From Actinopolymorpha pittospori (GTDB lineage Bacteria > Actinomycetota > Actinomycetes > Propionibacteriales > Actinopolymorphaceae), in the NCBI RefSeq assembly GCF_014873875.1, contig NZ_JADBEM010000001.1, forward strand, positions 3,286,001 to 3,350,000: a DNA stretch of 64,000 nucleotides. The letters are read 5' to 3'. Every line of letters begins with the position of its first letter. The first letter of the stretch is position 1. The translations under genes and the position numbers were made by a program. Shown one piece after another: positions 52,357 through 61,800 of this stretch. The notes beneath the pieces were generated by a model. It was given only the letters and a program-made list of their open reading frames with translations, had not been told where the DNA came from and did no database searches.

Positions 52357-52819
52357 GGCCCCGATCGTGCCGAGGAGCCTCGTCGGTGAGCAACCACTTT
52401 TCGGTCTGTGGCCGCGCGGCAACGTCGGTCCGACCGGTCAGACCTCGGCGGTGTATTCTCGCATCGGGTCCGACCGTTCCCCGCGGTCTGTGAGGTGTCT
52501 TCGTTCCCCTTCAGGCGCGGGTGCGAAATGCTGGCGAAACCCCGGGGAATTGATGGAGAAATCGAAATGCCGTCGAACGGCTAATCGAACCACTCCGCGC
52601 GTCTCACAAACCCCCGGTATGACCGCAGATATCGCCGCTTCGGACAGCTCAATCGGGCATGCCTAATCCGCCTCCAGCTCTGCCCGTACGGTCCAACCTC
52701 TTGGGGCAGCGGCATTCTTCACCTTCGGGCAGGGGAATTTGGAAGTTCTTGCGTCTCCTCTCTGATTCGACCTAGGCTCGCGGCGTTCCTCTCGGGTGGG
52801 GATCCATGAGGTGGTGGGC
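52357..52819. other. intergenic, presumed promoter of polysaccharide operon
   Basis: 463 bp, AT-richer than its surroundings around 52520-52680. No ORF, tRNA or strong hairpin recognised. A TAGGCT at about 52772 might be a -10 element. The long leader before an EPS operon suggests regulation. Confidence 0.4.
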
Positions 52820-53866
52820 ATGGGTGAGGAAACCATGCCCCATACCGGCGCGGTCACAGATGGCGCTGGTAACGGGGCCGGTTCAAGTTGGGTAAAGGGT
52901 TTTCACGGCACGGTCGGCGGATTGACTCTCAAGGAGAGTCCATTCGCGTCCGTACGCGAGATCGCACTGTCGCGACGGTCAACGGGATTCGGGCGCATTG
53001 ATGCGCTCACCGAGTTGCCCAGGCGACCGGGATGGGTGACCCCGACAGGTGCCAACGGTGCGGTGCACGCCGGCATCGGTGTGGGCGATGCGGGGTCCGA
53101 GGCTGATTCCGTGCTCGGTGGGATATCGGGTTCGGAGTCGACCGGGCAGGCGCGGCAGGAGCTCCCGAATGTCGGCTCCGGTGAATCCCTGGCGGCCTTT
53201 CTGGATCGGCGGCTGGCCGACGCGCCCTACCTGTATCTGCCGAACCGCGGACGTGCGTACGCCATTACCAAGCGGCTCATCGACCTGATCGGCGCGACGG
53301 TCCTGCTGGTGGTCGGTGCACCGGTCATGATCGTGTTGGCGATCCTGATTCGACTGGATTCACCAGGGCCGGCGATCTTTCGGCAGACCCGGGTGACCAG
53401 AGGCGGACGGACCTTCACCTTCTTCAAGTTCCGCACGATGTACGTCGATGCCCGGGAGCGTTTTCCTGAGCTTTACCAGTACCACCTGAGTGCGGACCTT
53501 CGGGACACCACCTACTACAAGTTGGCAGACGATCCGCGCAACACCAAGGTCGGTCGCTGGCTGCGCCGGACGACTCTCGACGAGCTTCCCAACCTGTTCA
53601 ACGTGTTGCTCGGAGATCTGAGCCTGGTGGGCCCACGTCCCGACCTGCCCGAACTCGTGGTCTTCTACCGTCCGGAGGAGTTGGCCTGCCTGTTCACCAA
53701 GGCCGGGCTGACCGGACTGGCACAGGTCGCCGGTCGCAGCTTCCTGACCATCCGGGAGCGGCTGACGCTGGACATGCGCTACGTGGCGCAGCAGACCCTG
53801 ATGCTGGACCTGCGGATCCTCTGGCGCACCGTCATCGTCGTCGTACTCGGCCGTGGAGCCTTCTGA
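52820..53866 (+). CDS. undecaprenyl-phosphate sugar-1-phosphate transferase
   Basis: 348 residues from ATG 52820 (GAGGTG upstream; ATG 52835 possible). About 145 residues are an unstructured Gly/Ser-rich N-terminus. Then AITKRLIDLIGATVLLVVGA (membrane-embedded helix), RLDSPGPAIFRQTRVTRGG, FTFFKFRTMYVDA, and LRRTTLDELPNLFNVLLGDL with SLVGPRPDLPE: the bacterial sugar transferase (WcaJ/PglC) catalytic core including the Asp-Glu pair. It starts repeat-unit synthesis on the inner membrane face. First gene of the operon. Confidence 0.92.
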   Translation: MGEETMPHTGAVTDGAGNGAGSSWVKGFHGTVGGLTLKESPFASVREIALSRRSTGFGRIDALTELPRRPGWVTPTGANGAVHAGIGVGDAGSEADSVLGGISGSESTGQARQELPNVGSGESLAAFLDRRLADAPYLYLPNRGRAYAITKRLIDLIGATVLLVVGAPVMIVLAILIRLDSPGPAIFRQTRVTRGGRTFTFFKFRTMYVDARERFPELYQYHLSADLRDTTYYKLADDPRNTKVGRWLRRTTLDELPNLFNVLLGDLSLVGPRPDLPELVVFYRPEELACLFTKAGLTGLAQVAGRSFLTIRERLTLDMRYVAQQTLMLDLRILWRTVIVVVLGRGAF

Positions 53867-54825
53867 TGGCCGCGCGCATCCCGGCCGACGAGCTCGAGCG
53901 GCGGCGAACCACCGGCATCGACGTGGTGATCTGTACCTACCGCAGCAGTGCGCACATCCGGGCCTGCCTGGACAGCGTGCGGGTGAGCGCATCCGTCAGC
54001 ACGACGACGGTCGTCGACAACGCCTCGGACGACGGAACCGCGGACCTGGTGGCCGGCCACGACGCGTCGGTCCGGGTGGTCCAGATGGGCAGCAACACCG
54101 GCTTCGCCCGCGCGGTGAACCGAGGGATCGCCGGTGGCAGCGCGGGATACGTCTTCGTGCTCAACCCTGACACGGTGGTGGGGGAGGGCGCCCTGGAGAC
54201 GCTGCTGGAGTTCGCGGCGCGGCAGCCGGAGGCCGGCGTGGTGGCGCCCAGGCTGCTGTACGGCGACGGGCGCGACCAGCTCACCGCGCGCGCCTTCCCG
54301 ACCCCCGCGGCCGGACTGTTCGGGCGCAGGTCGCCGTTGACCCGCCTGATGCCGAACAACCGGTGGTCCGCACGGTACCTGGCCGGACGGCGGCGCACCG
54401 GCGACGAACCGTTCGCGGTCGACTGGGTGTCGGGCGCGGCCATGCTGGTGCCGCGGCGCGTCATCGACGAGGTAGGGGCACTGGACGAGGGCTTCTTCCT
54501 GTTCTGGGAGGACGCGGACTGGTGCCACCGGATCAAGGACGCCGGGTACGCCGTGTGGTGCGTTCCCACCGCCCGCGTTGTCCATCACGAGGGCGGATCA
54601 CGGGGGTTCGGCTGGACGCCGGCGACCATCAGGCCCTTCCACCGGGGGGCCTACCGCTACTGGTGCAAGCACCATGCCCCGCAGCTGTGGAACCCCCTGC
54701 GCTGGACGGCGGGGATCTTGCTGGCAGCGCGCGCGGCACTGCTCCTGGTGCGCTCGAAGTTGGGCGGACCCCTGCTCGACCGTCGTCCCGAACCTGCTAG
54801 CGGAGGGTCGTTTCCCCCGTCATGA
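53866..54825 (+). CDS. glycosyltransferase family 2, rhamnosyltransferase-like
   Basis: 319 residues. VVICTYRSSAHIRACLDSVR, VVDNASDDGTADLV, GSNTGFARAVNRG and FVLNPDTVV (DxD-like) form the GT-A domain; VDWVSGAAMLVPRRVIDEVG, DEGFFLFWEDADWCHRI (catalytic base ED) and VVHHEGGS follow. The WsaF/rhamnosyltransferase-like pattern suggests a deoxyhexose donor. One membrane-associated C-terminal stretch (AARAALLLVRSK). Start overlaps the previous stop by one base. Confidence 0.92.
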   Translation: MAARIPADELERRRTTGIDVVICTYRSSAHIRACLDSVRVSASVSTTTVVDNASDDGTADLVAGHDASVRVVQMGSNTGFARAVNRGIAGGSAGYVFVLNPDTVVGEGALETLLEFAARQPEAGVVAPRLLYGDGRDQLTARAFPTPAAGLFGRRSPLTRLMPNNRWSARYLAGRRRTGDEPFAVDWVSGAAMLVPRRVIDEVGALDEGFFLFWEDADWCHRIKDAGYAVWCVPTARVVHHEGGSRGFGWTPATIRPFHRGAYRYWCKHHAPQLWNPLRWTAGILLAARAALLLVRSKLGGPLLDRRPEPASGGSFPPS

Positions 54826-56330
54826 TGACTCTGCAAGCGATGCGACGCTACTGGCGGATCCCGGTCCTGGCCCTGCTCAGCGCGATCCTGGCCTTCGGTG
54901 GTTCGTTCCTGGTCAGCAAGCAGTACACCTCGAAGACCCGGCTGCTCATCCACGGGCAGGACGCGACCTTCCTGAGCAGCACCGGAACGGATCCGGCGCA
55001 GCAACCGAAGGTCGCGGACGGGACGCTGTCGCAGGCGCTGGCGCAGACCTATGCGGGAGTGGCCACCAGCCGCAGCGTCGCGATCGCGGTGGTGGACGGG
55101 CTGGGCCTGGACGCACCGGACACCGGGCACGGGCCGATCCACGCCCTTCAGGGCGCGGCCGCCTGGACCTACAAGTGCACCCGCGCGTTCATCACCTTCG
55201 GCTACTGCGCTCCCGCGAACCGGCGGGAGAAGGCGATCGAGGAGGTCACCACCGGTGCCCGCGCGGAGCAGCTTGGCGTGACCTCCGGTGCGGCCGCCGG
55301 TCAGCCGGGGTCGTACGTGCTCGAGGTCTCCGGCTCCGGCACCTCCGGTGTGCAGGCGATGCGGGTGACCAACGCCCTGGCCGACGAGCTGGTCTCGGTG
55401 AGCGCGGCGCGCTTCCGGCAGCAGGCACAGACGTACGTGAAAGCCCTGCAGCAGCAGGTGAACCTGGCGTCGAAGAACGTCAGCGCGAAGAGCACCGCGG
55501 TCGCGGACTACGAGACGGAGCACGGTATCTCGGCCGCGGACGAGCAGCAGGTGCTGAACGCCAAGTCCTTCGACACCCTGCAGACCGACCTGCGCAACAC
55601 CAAGGCCGACCTCGCGGACAACCAGGCCCAGCTGGCGTCTGTCAACGCCTCCATCGCCGCGACCGCGTCCACGTCCACCAGCGACCAGCGGATCAGCACG
55701 GGCCGTTCGGACACCTCGGTCACCACGAAGGAGGTCAATCCGGTCTACAGCTCCCTGCAGTCCCAGAAGGCGGGACTGCAGTCACGGATCGACGGACTGC
55801 AGGCGCGGCGGAGCCAACTCGAACAGCAGGTCGCGGGCACCTCGCCGACCGGGCTCAACGCGCAGCAGGCCCGGCTGGCCGAACTGCTCCAGGACGTCGA
55901 ACTGGCCAAGGGGAACGAGACCGCGCTGACCCAGCAACTGCAGAACGCGCAGACCCAGGTCGCGGTCAGCGAGTCGGAGCTGACCCGGATCGACCAGGCC
56001 GGGGTCCCGGCCTATCCGGTGGCGCCCAAGCGGTACCTGTACCTCGCGATCGGCCTGCTGCTCGGCGGTCTCGCCGGTGGCGGCCTGACCTGGCGGGCGC
56101 GGCAGCGGCACGACCCGAACGAACCGGAGCCGGGCCAGCCCCACGCCCCGGACAGCGACGCGACCCGCGACCTGCTGGCGGATCTGTCCAGCCACCAGCA
56201 AAGCGACCCGATCGAGGTCCGGCAGCCGGCGCGGGCCGCCAACGGAAGCGTGCCCGTGGGGGCGCGCGAACTCCCGGCGGACGGCGACCCGCCGCACGCG
56301 GGCTCCGGGGACCACGGCGGTGGCGGATGA
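54822..56330 (+). CDS. Wzz/capsular chain-length determinant-like protein
   Basis: 502 residues. Two membrane helices (IPVLALLSAILAFGGSFLV near 13-31, YLYLAIGLLLGGLAGGGLTW near 408-427) enclose an extracytoplasmic part with a long coiled coil (about 195-395: FRQQAQTYVKALQQQVNLAS, SLQSQKAGLQSRIDGLQARR, EQQVAG). Residues 121-132 hold a Cys pair (YKCTRA, GYCAP) that could be disulfide bonded. The C-terminal 75 residues are acidic and hydrophilic and lack a BY-kinase domain. It sets polymer length. Overlaps neighbours by 4 nt. Confidence 0.85.
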   Translation: MMTLQAMRRYWRIPVLALLSAILAFGGSFLVSKQYTSKTRLLIHGQDATFLSSTGTDPAQQPKVADGTLSQALAQTYAGVATSRSVAIAVVDGLGLDAPDTGHGPIHALQGAAAWTYKCTRAFITFGYCAPANRREKAIEEVTTGARAEQLGVTSGAAAGQPGSYVLEVSGSGTSGVQAMRVTNALADELVSVSAARFRQQAQTYVKALQQQVNLASKNVSAKSTAVADYETEHGISAADEQQVLNAKSFDTLQTDLRNTKADLADNQAQLASVNASIAATASTSTSDQRISTGRSDTSVTTKEVNPVYSSLQSQKAGLQSRIDGLQARRSQLEQQVAGTSPTGLNAQQARLAELLQDVELAKGNETALTQQLQNAQTQVAVSESELTRIDQAGVPAYPVAPKRYLYLAIGLLLGGLAGGGLTWRARQRHDPNEPEPGQPHAPDSDATRDLLADLSSHQQSDPIEVRQPARAANGSVPVGARELPADGDPPHAGSGDHGGGG

Positions 56331-57784
56331 CCTCTGCCGCGTCCTCGGTCGACTCGAGCGTCACCCGCAAGGTCGTCGTCAGCACGACGACGCAGGTGGC
56401 CGCGAAGGTGCTGCACCTGGTTCTCAACATCGTCTCCACGCTGGCGATCGTGCGCCACCTCGCGCCCGGCGCGTACGGCGTCTACGTCCTGGTGCTGACG
56501 GTGACCACGATCGTCGGGTTGGTCGCGGACTTCGGCCTGCCGAAGGTGGCGGTGCGCGAGGTCTCGGCCGCCGGGGCGAACGAGAACGACATCGTGGGCA
56601 CGATCGTCGCGCTGCGCCTGCTGTTGGCGGTGGCCGGGATCGTGGTCACCCAGGTGGTGCTGCTCGCGATGCGGCAGCCGCCCAGCGCGCTGCTCGCCGC
56701 CGCCGTCGCGTCGCTGGTCTTCCTGTCCGAGGCTGTCCTCGCCGCGATCGTGGTGAGTTTCCAGGTCCGCCTCGTCCAGCAGGTGGAGGCGTTCATCCGC
56801 ACCGGCGCCGAGCTTGTGGAGACCGCGGCGATCGTGGTCCTGGTGGCCGTGAGCGCCGACCTGGTGTGGCTGTTCGTGCCGCCCGTGGTGGGTTCCGCGT
56901 TGGGCGCCCTGGTGGCGTTCAGGCTCGCGCGCGGGCGGTTCGGGGTCCGGATCCGGTTCTCCCGGGGGCTGGTGCGGATGCTGATGAGGGAGTCGCTGCC
57001 CATCGCGCCGGCCCTGCTGCTGAGCGTGCTCTACCGCAAGCTGGACAGCCTCAGTCTCGCGGCGATGCGGCCCTCGCGGGAGGTCGGCCTGTACGGGTCG
57101 GCAGCCCAGCCGATCGAGTACTACTTCCTCACCACCGCGCTGTTCATCAACGTGATGTTTCCGCTGCTGTCCCGCGCCTACGGGGACCAGGAGCGGCAGC
57201 GGTTCCTGAACCTGTACCGAAGGGGTGCCGAGGCACTCATCGCCTTCACCGTGATCGTGCCCGTCCTGCTGCTGTTCGCGGCTCGGCCCCTGGTGCGACA
57301 GGTGTACGGGCCGGGGTACGCACAGGCGGCCGTCCCGTTGGTGCTGCTGTCGGTGGCCATGGTGTTCCTCGTGCTCGCCGTCTGGCAGTCGCTGGCGCTG
57401 CTGATCGGCGGGTACCAACGGGTCACCCTGCACTACAACGCGTTGACCCTGCTGGTGGCACCGGTGCTGTGCGTAGGGCTGATCGCCCGGTTCGGCATCG
57501 TCGGCGCCGGGTGCGCCGCGGTGGGGATCGCGGTGTTCGTGGTGGGCGCGTCCGCCTGGGCCGTACGCCGGCACCTGGGCATCCGCCTGGAAGTACGCGG
57601 AGTGGTCCGGGTACTCGCGGCGGCGGCGGTGAGTGTGGCGGTCACCGGCGCTGTGGCCCTCCTGCGGGAGAGCCAGGGGCTGTTCGCGCCCTGGCCGCTA
57701 CTGGTGATCATCGCGCTGGTCGCCTACGTGGCCGCGCTGTTCGTGTTGCGGGTGCCGCGGGCGCTACGGGAGGTGTTGGCATGA
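56327..57784 (+). CDS. Wzx-like polysaccharide flippase
   Basis: 485 residues with twelve to fourteen helices; STTTQVAAKVLHLVLNIVST, ATLAIVRHLAPGAYGVY and LVADFGLPKVAVREVS match the polysaccharide_synt/MATE-like flippase family, with YRKLDSLSLAAMRPSREVGL in the fourth to fifth segment. It would flip the lipid-linked repeat unit outward. Start ATG 56327 overlaps the preceding stop; its stop overlaps the next start. Confidence 0.9.
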   Translation: MTSAASSVDSSVTRKVVVSTTTQVAAKVLHLVLNIVSTLAIVRHLAPGAYGVYVLVLTVTTIVGLVADFGLPKVAVREVSAAGANENDIVGTIVALRLLLAVAGIVVTQVVLLAMRQPPSALLAAAVASLVFLSEAVLAAIVVSFQVRLVQQVEAFIRTGAELVETAAIVVLVAVSADLVWLFVPPVVGSALGALVAFRLARGRFGVRIRFSRGLVRMLMRESLPIAPALLLSVLYRKLDSLSLAAMRPSREVGLYGSAAQPIEYYFLTTALFINVMFPLLSRAYGDQERQRFLNLYRRGAEALIAFTVIVPVLLLFAARPLVRQVYGPGYAQAAVPLVLLSVAMVFLVLAVWQSLALLIGGYQRVTLHYNALTLLVAPVLCVGLIARFGIVGAGCAAVGIAVFVVGASAWAVRRHLGIRLEVRGVVRVLAAAAVSVAVTGAVALLRESQGLFAPWPLLVIIALVAYVAALFVLRVPRALREVLA

Positions 57785-58824
57785 CGGAGCTCGGAACTGC
57801 CGGTGGGACAGGCGTTCCCGGTGGTCGGACTGTGTCGGTGATCCTGCCGACCTACAACCGCTGCGACGTGGTGGAGACCACCCTGCGGCACTTCATGGCG
57901 CAGGACTACCCGGCCGAGCTGATGGAGGTGCTGGTCGCCGACAACTCAAGTGACGGCACGCCGGAGATGGTGCGGCGGGTTGCCGCCGAGGCTCAGCTGT
58001 CCATCCAGCTGGTCAGCAGCGAGGAGCGGCTGCCCGCGGTCAAACGCAACCAGGCCTTGCGCCAGGCACGTGGCGATCTCGTGCTGTGGATGAACGACGA
58101 CGTCTGGGTCCGCCCGGACATGGTCCGCCGGCACGTGGAGATGCACGCCCGCCACGACGCGCCGATCGCCGTCCTGGGCCACGTCGAGCAGTCGGAGAAG
58201 ATGCCGGCGAATCCGTTCACCGACTGGTACCAGCCCTTCTCCTACTGGGAGATCGCGGGTCGGGCCGGCCAGACGGTGCCCTACCGCTACCACTGGTCGA
58301 TGAACCTCAGCCTGCCCCGGCAGGTGATGCTCGACCGGAACCTGGTCTTCCACGAGGACTGGGCGAACATCGGCCACGAGGACATCGAACTGGGCTACCG
58401 CTGGACCCGGGCCGGCTACGAGATCGTCTACGAGCCTCGGGCCTGGGGCGAGCACTACCACCCGCACGACCTGCCCAGTGCCTGCCGGCTGCAGGAGAGC
58501 GTCGGCCGCGGGCTGCGGGATCTCGAGGTGCTCATCCCCGAACCGGATCTGCTGGAGCGCTACGGCGTGCTGTCCCGCAACGCCTCGCCCCGGGGACGGC
58601 TGCGGATGGCGGTGCGCAACGCGCTGTTCAACAGGTTCACGGTGCCGCCGCTGCAGACCCGGCTGGCCGGCCTGCGACAGCGCAACGCGCTGGCGGAGTG
58701 GCTGTACTGGAAGGTGCTGCTCTTCCACACCGAGCAGGGCTACCACACCTCGCCGCCGCGCAGGCTCGAGCCCACGCCGACCTGGCCGCCGGGTGGGCCG
58801 ACACCCGCGGGGACGCCGGGATGA
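57781..58824 (+). CDS. glycosyltransferase family 2
   Basis: 347 residues. VSVILPTYNRCDVVETTLRH, VLVADNSSDGTPEMV, RGDLVLWMNDDVWV (DxD) and EDIELGYRWTRAGYEI (catalytic ED) define the GT-A fold; the C-terminal helices (LQTRLAGLRQRNALAEWLYW) may attach to the membrane. Donor and acceptor unknown. ATGA overlaps on both sides. Confidence 0.92.
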   Translation: MTELGTAGGTGVPGGRTVSVILPTYNRCDVVETTLRHFMAQDYPAELMEVLVADNSSDGTPEMVRRVAAEAQLSIQLVSSEERLPAVKRNQALRQARGDLVLWMNDDVWVRPDMVRRHVEMHARHDAPIAVLGHVEQSEKMPANPFTDWYQPFSYWEIAGRAGQTVPYRYHWSMNLSLPRQVMLDRNLVFHEDWANIGHEDIELGYRWTRAGYEIVYEPRAWGEHYHPHDLPSACRLQESVGRGLRDLEVLIPEPDLLERYGVLSRNASPRGRLRMAVRNALFNRFTVPPLQTRLAGLRQRNALAEWLYWKVLLFHTEQGYHTSPPRRLEPTPTWPPGGPTPAGTPG

Positions 58825-61800
58825 GCCTGATCTCCCCTCCACGGCCCCCCGGGCCGCCGGAGCTGTCCGCGTTGCCGTCCGGCCGACCACCGGTGCCACC
58901 GCACGGCGATCCGCGCCGGCGCGAGGCGCTGCTGGTGGTGGCCTGCGGAGTGACGGCAGGGCTCGGCGCGCTGGCCCTGGCGCCACTGGGAATGACCGCG
59001 TTGTACGGGCTGGTCGGGCTGGTCGTGTTGGGAGCCGTCCTGTACGGCCTGCGCGAGGACCTGGTTCCGCCGCTGCGGGAGGCGGTGGAGCGGGTCCGGC
59101 CCGGGCGCTGGCGGGCCAGGGTCGGGCGGGTGCCGCGTTGGCTGCGGGTGCCGGGCCTGGTCGCGGTGGCGGTGTTCTGCGCGGGGCTGGCCTACGTCGT
59201 GGCGTCCTTCGGGTCCGAAGGGCTGATCGCGGTGGCCGGCGGCTGCCTGCTGCTGGTGTCGGGTTGGCTGCTCTGGCCGCTGATCCGTGACCTGCTCACC
59301 ACCGAACCGGTGGATGTCCCGCCACGACCGGTCCGGACCCGGCGGGTCACGGTGGTCGCGCCGCGGCGCCGGATGGTCTCGGCGGTCGGCATCGGCGCCG
59401 TCGTGGTCGGCATCGCGATGCTCTCGTTCGTGATCGGCACGCTCGGGAAGAAGGGCATCCTGGCCCTGGTCGGCGGTATCGCCGTGGTCGCGCTGCTGGT
59501 CTACGTGCGGGACAAGTCGGTGTTCTTCACCTTCGCCACCACCTGCTCGCTGGCCATCGTGCTGCACAAGTCGCTCAGCACCCAGGACCTGGAGCAGTCC
59601 GGTGGGGCCATCTCGATCTACGTGACCACCTTCGACGCGATGCTCCTTGTGCTGTACGGCCTGTGGGCCTGGGAGGGCACGCTCGTCGCCGACGTCAAGG
59701 AAGGGTTGCGGCGCCGGATCGTCTGGCTGCCACTGGCCTGCGCGCTGCTCCTGCTGCCGAGCCTGCTGATCGCACCCAGCGTGGAGCACAGTGCCGCGGA
59801 GCTGTTCCGGATGGCCTGGATGTACCTGCTCTTCTTCTACCTGGCGGTCCGGATCCGGACCCGGCGCCACGTGTGGGCGGTCCTCGGCGGCCTGGCCGTC
59901 TTCGTGGTGGTCGAACTGGTCGTCGTTCTGCTGCAGTGGCAGACCGGAGGCGTGCTCGGCCTGTCCTTCCTCGGCGTTCCGACCCAGCTCACCGAGCGCA
60001 TCACAGACGAGGGCCAGCTCGGCAGACCGTTCGGCACGATCATCCATCCGGTCTTCATGGGTGCCGTGATGGGCTCCCTGGCCCTGGTCGCCCTGGGCCT
60101 GGCGATCGAGCTGAAGCGCTCGCTGACCAAGATCGCCGCCTGCGCCGCGATCCCGTGCTGCTTCCTTCCGCTGTACCTGGCACACACCCGGGCATCGCTG
60201 GTCGCCGCGGCCGCGGCCGCCCTGGTGGTGCTGGTCGCGGGCATCGCGCGCAGCCGGATCAGCTGGCGGGCCATCGGCAGGCTCTGCCTGGCCGCGCTGA
60301 TCGGGGTGGCGGTCTTCTTCCCCGAGCTGGCCACGAAGTACTCGGAGAACTTCGGTACGTCGCACTTCTACCTGGAGTTGCAGTCCCGGTTCCAGCTGAA
60401 CGACATCGCGCTCGCGGTGATCCACGACCACTGGGCGCTCGGCGTCGGCCTGAACAACTTCGAGCTGGTGATGCCGAAGTACGAGCCGTACCGGGTGATC
60501 TTCTTCAACAACCCGGTGCACAACCTGTACCTGCTCTACCTGTCCGAGAGCGGGATCCTCGGCCTGGCCGCGATCACGATCGTCGGCGTGGCGCTGATGG
60601 CGGCCGCGATCCGCCTCGGCCGCTCGACCGACCGGCTGGCCGCCGGCGTCGGCGTGGGTGTCGCCGGTGCGATGGGCTTCTTGGTGGTGGAGGAGTTGCT
60701 CGGCTTCTCCCTCCGCCAGGACACGCCCCTGGCGTTGTACTGGATGCTCGCCGGCCTGGTGGTCGCGTGCCTACGGATCAGCCCGCCACCCTCACGGGTG
60801 CCGGCCGGCAACGGGGCGGACAGCGGGCCGGGCAACGGCACCAGCGCGGGCAACGGCACCAGCGCGGGCAGGGCGTCGCTGGGCACCCCGCACATGAGCC
60901 GACGGACGGCGAGCCCGCCCGGTGCCGCGCCGCGACAGGCACTACGACAGGCCGCAGGGCAGGCCCTGCCAGGCTTCGCGCGAACGTGTCGGCAGGCCTG
61001 GTTGCGGTCCGCGTCCTGGTCAAGGGAATGGGCCACACGCATCCGGCGCCGCCGCTCGGGTGCACCCGAGGTCGCGCCCCGGGTGTCCTCGCGTCGACTG
61101 GTGGTGCTCGGGCTGGTCCCCGCGACCCTGCTCGGTGGCCTCGCCATGGCCGGCCCGATGATCTCCAGCAGCGACGCCAGCTCCCTGCCACGCCTGGTGT
61201 TCGGGGCACAGATCCGTGCCACCGGTGAGGAGGCGATCTTCACCGCGAACGCCGACGGGTCCGACGTCACCAGGATCACCCCGGCGGACGGACGCACCTA
61301 CAGCTGGCCCCGCTGGGCCTTCGGTGGAACAAAGATCGTGTACACCGTGCGCCGCGGTGATCGGGGCGCGCCCGAAAGCATCGCGCTGATGAACCCGGAC
61401 GGCTCCGGTCGCCGGCTGATCCAGACGTTCGACTACGCGGTGGGCCAGCCTGCCGTCGACGCCAGCGGCAGGTACCTCGTCTTCGTCGCGGTCACCCCGT
61501 GGTTCCCCAACTACGCGGTCTTCCGGATGGACCTGCGTACCGGCCTGAGCCGGAACCTCAGCGGAGTGACCCAACCGCTCGGGGCCGGTGACTCCGACCC
61601 GACCCTCGTCGCCGGTGGCGAGCAGGTCGCGCTGGTCGCCGCCGGGGACGGGCACGCGTCGATCGCGACGATGAACGTGGACGGCACCGACCGGGAGCGG
61701 GTCACCACCCATGTAAACTACTTCGACACCGACCCGGACGTCTCACCCGACGGCCGCCACGTCGTCCTCGCGTCCTACCGCGGACCGGACACACCACGGG

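Noticed and set aside
55966..57574. Long minus-strand open frame under the Wzz-like and flippase genes
   Set aside because: Low-complexity His/Gln/Arg composition typical of a reverse frame in GC-rich coding DNA.
54578..57784. Very long open frame (over 1000 codons) in the polysaccharide region
   Set aside because: Only its last part (from 56327) is the flippase gene; the rest is an antisense-composition shadow overlapping Wzz-like and GT genes.
58740..60521. 593-codon minus-strand frame under the polymerase
   Set aside because: Asp/Gln/Arg/His-rich shadow; the plus strand has clear membrane-protein signatures.
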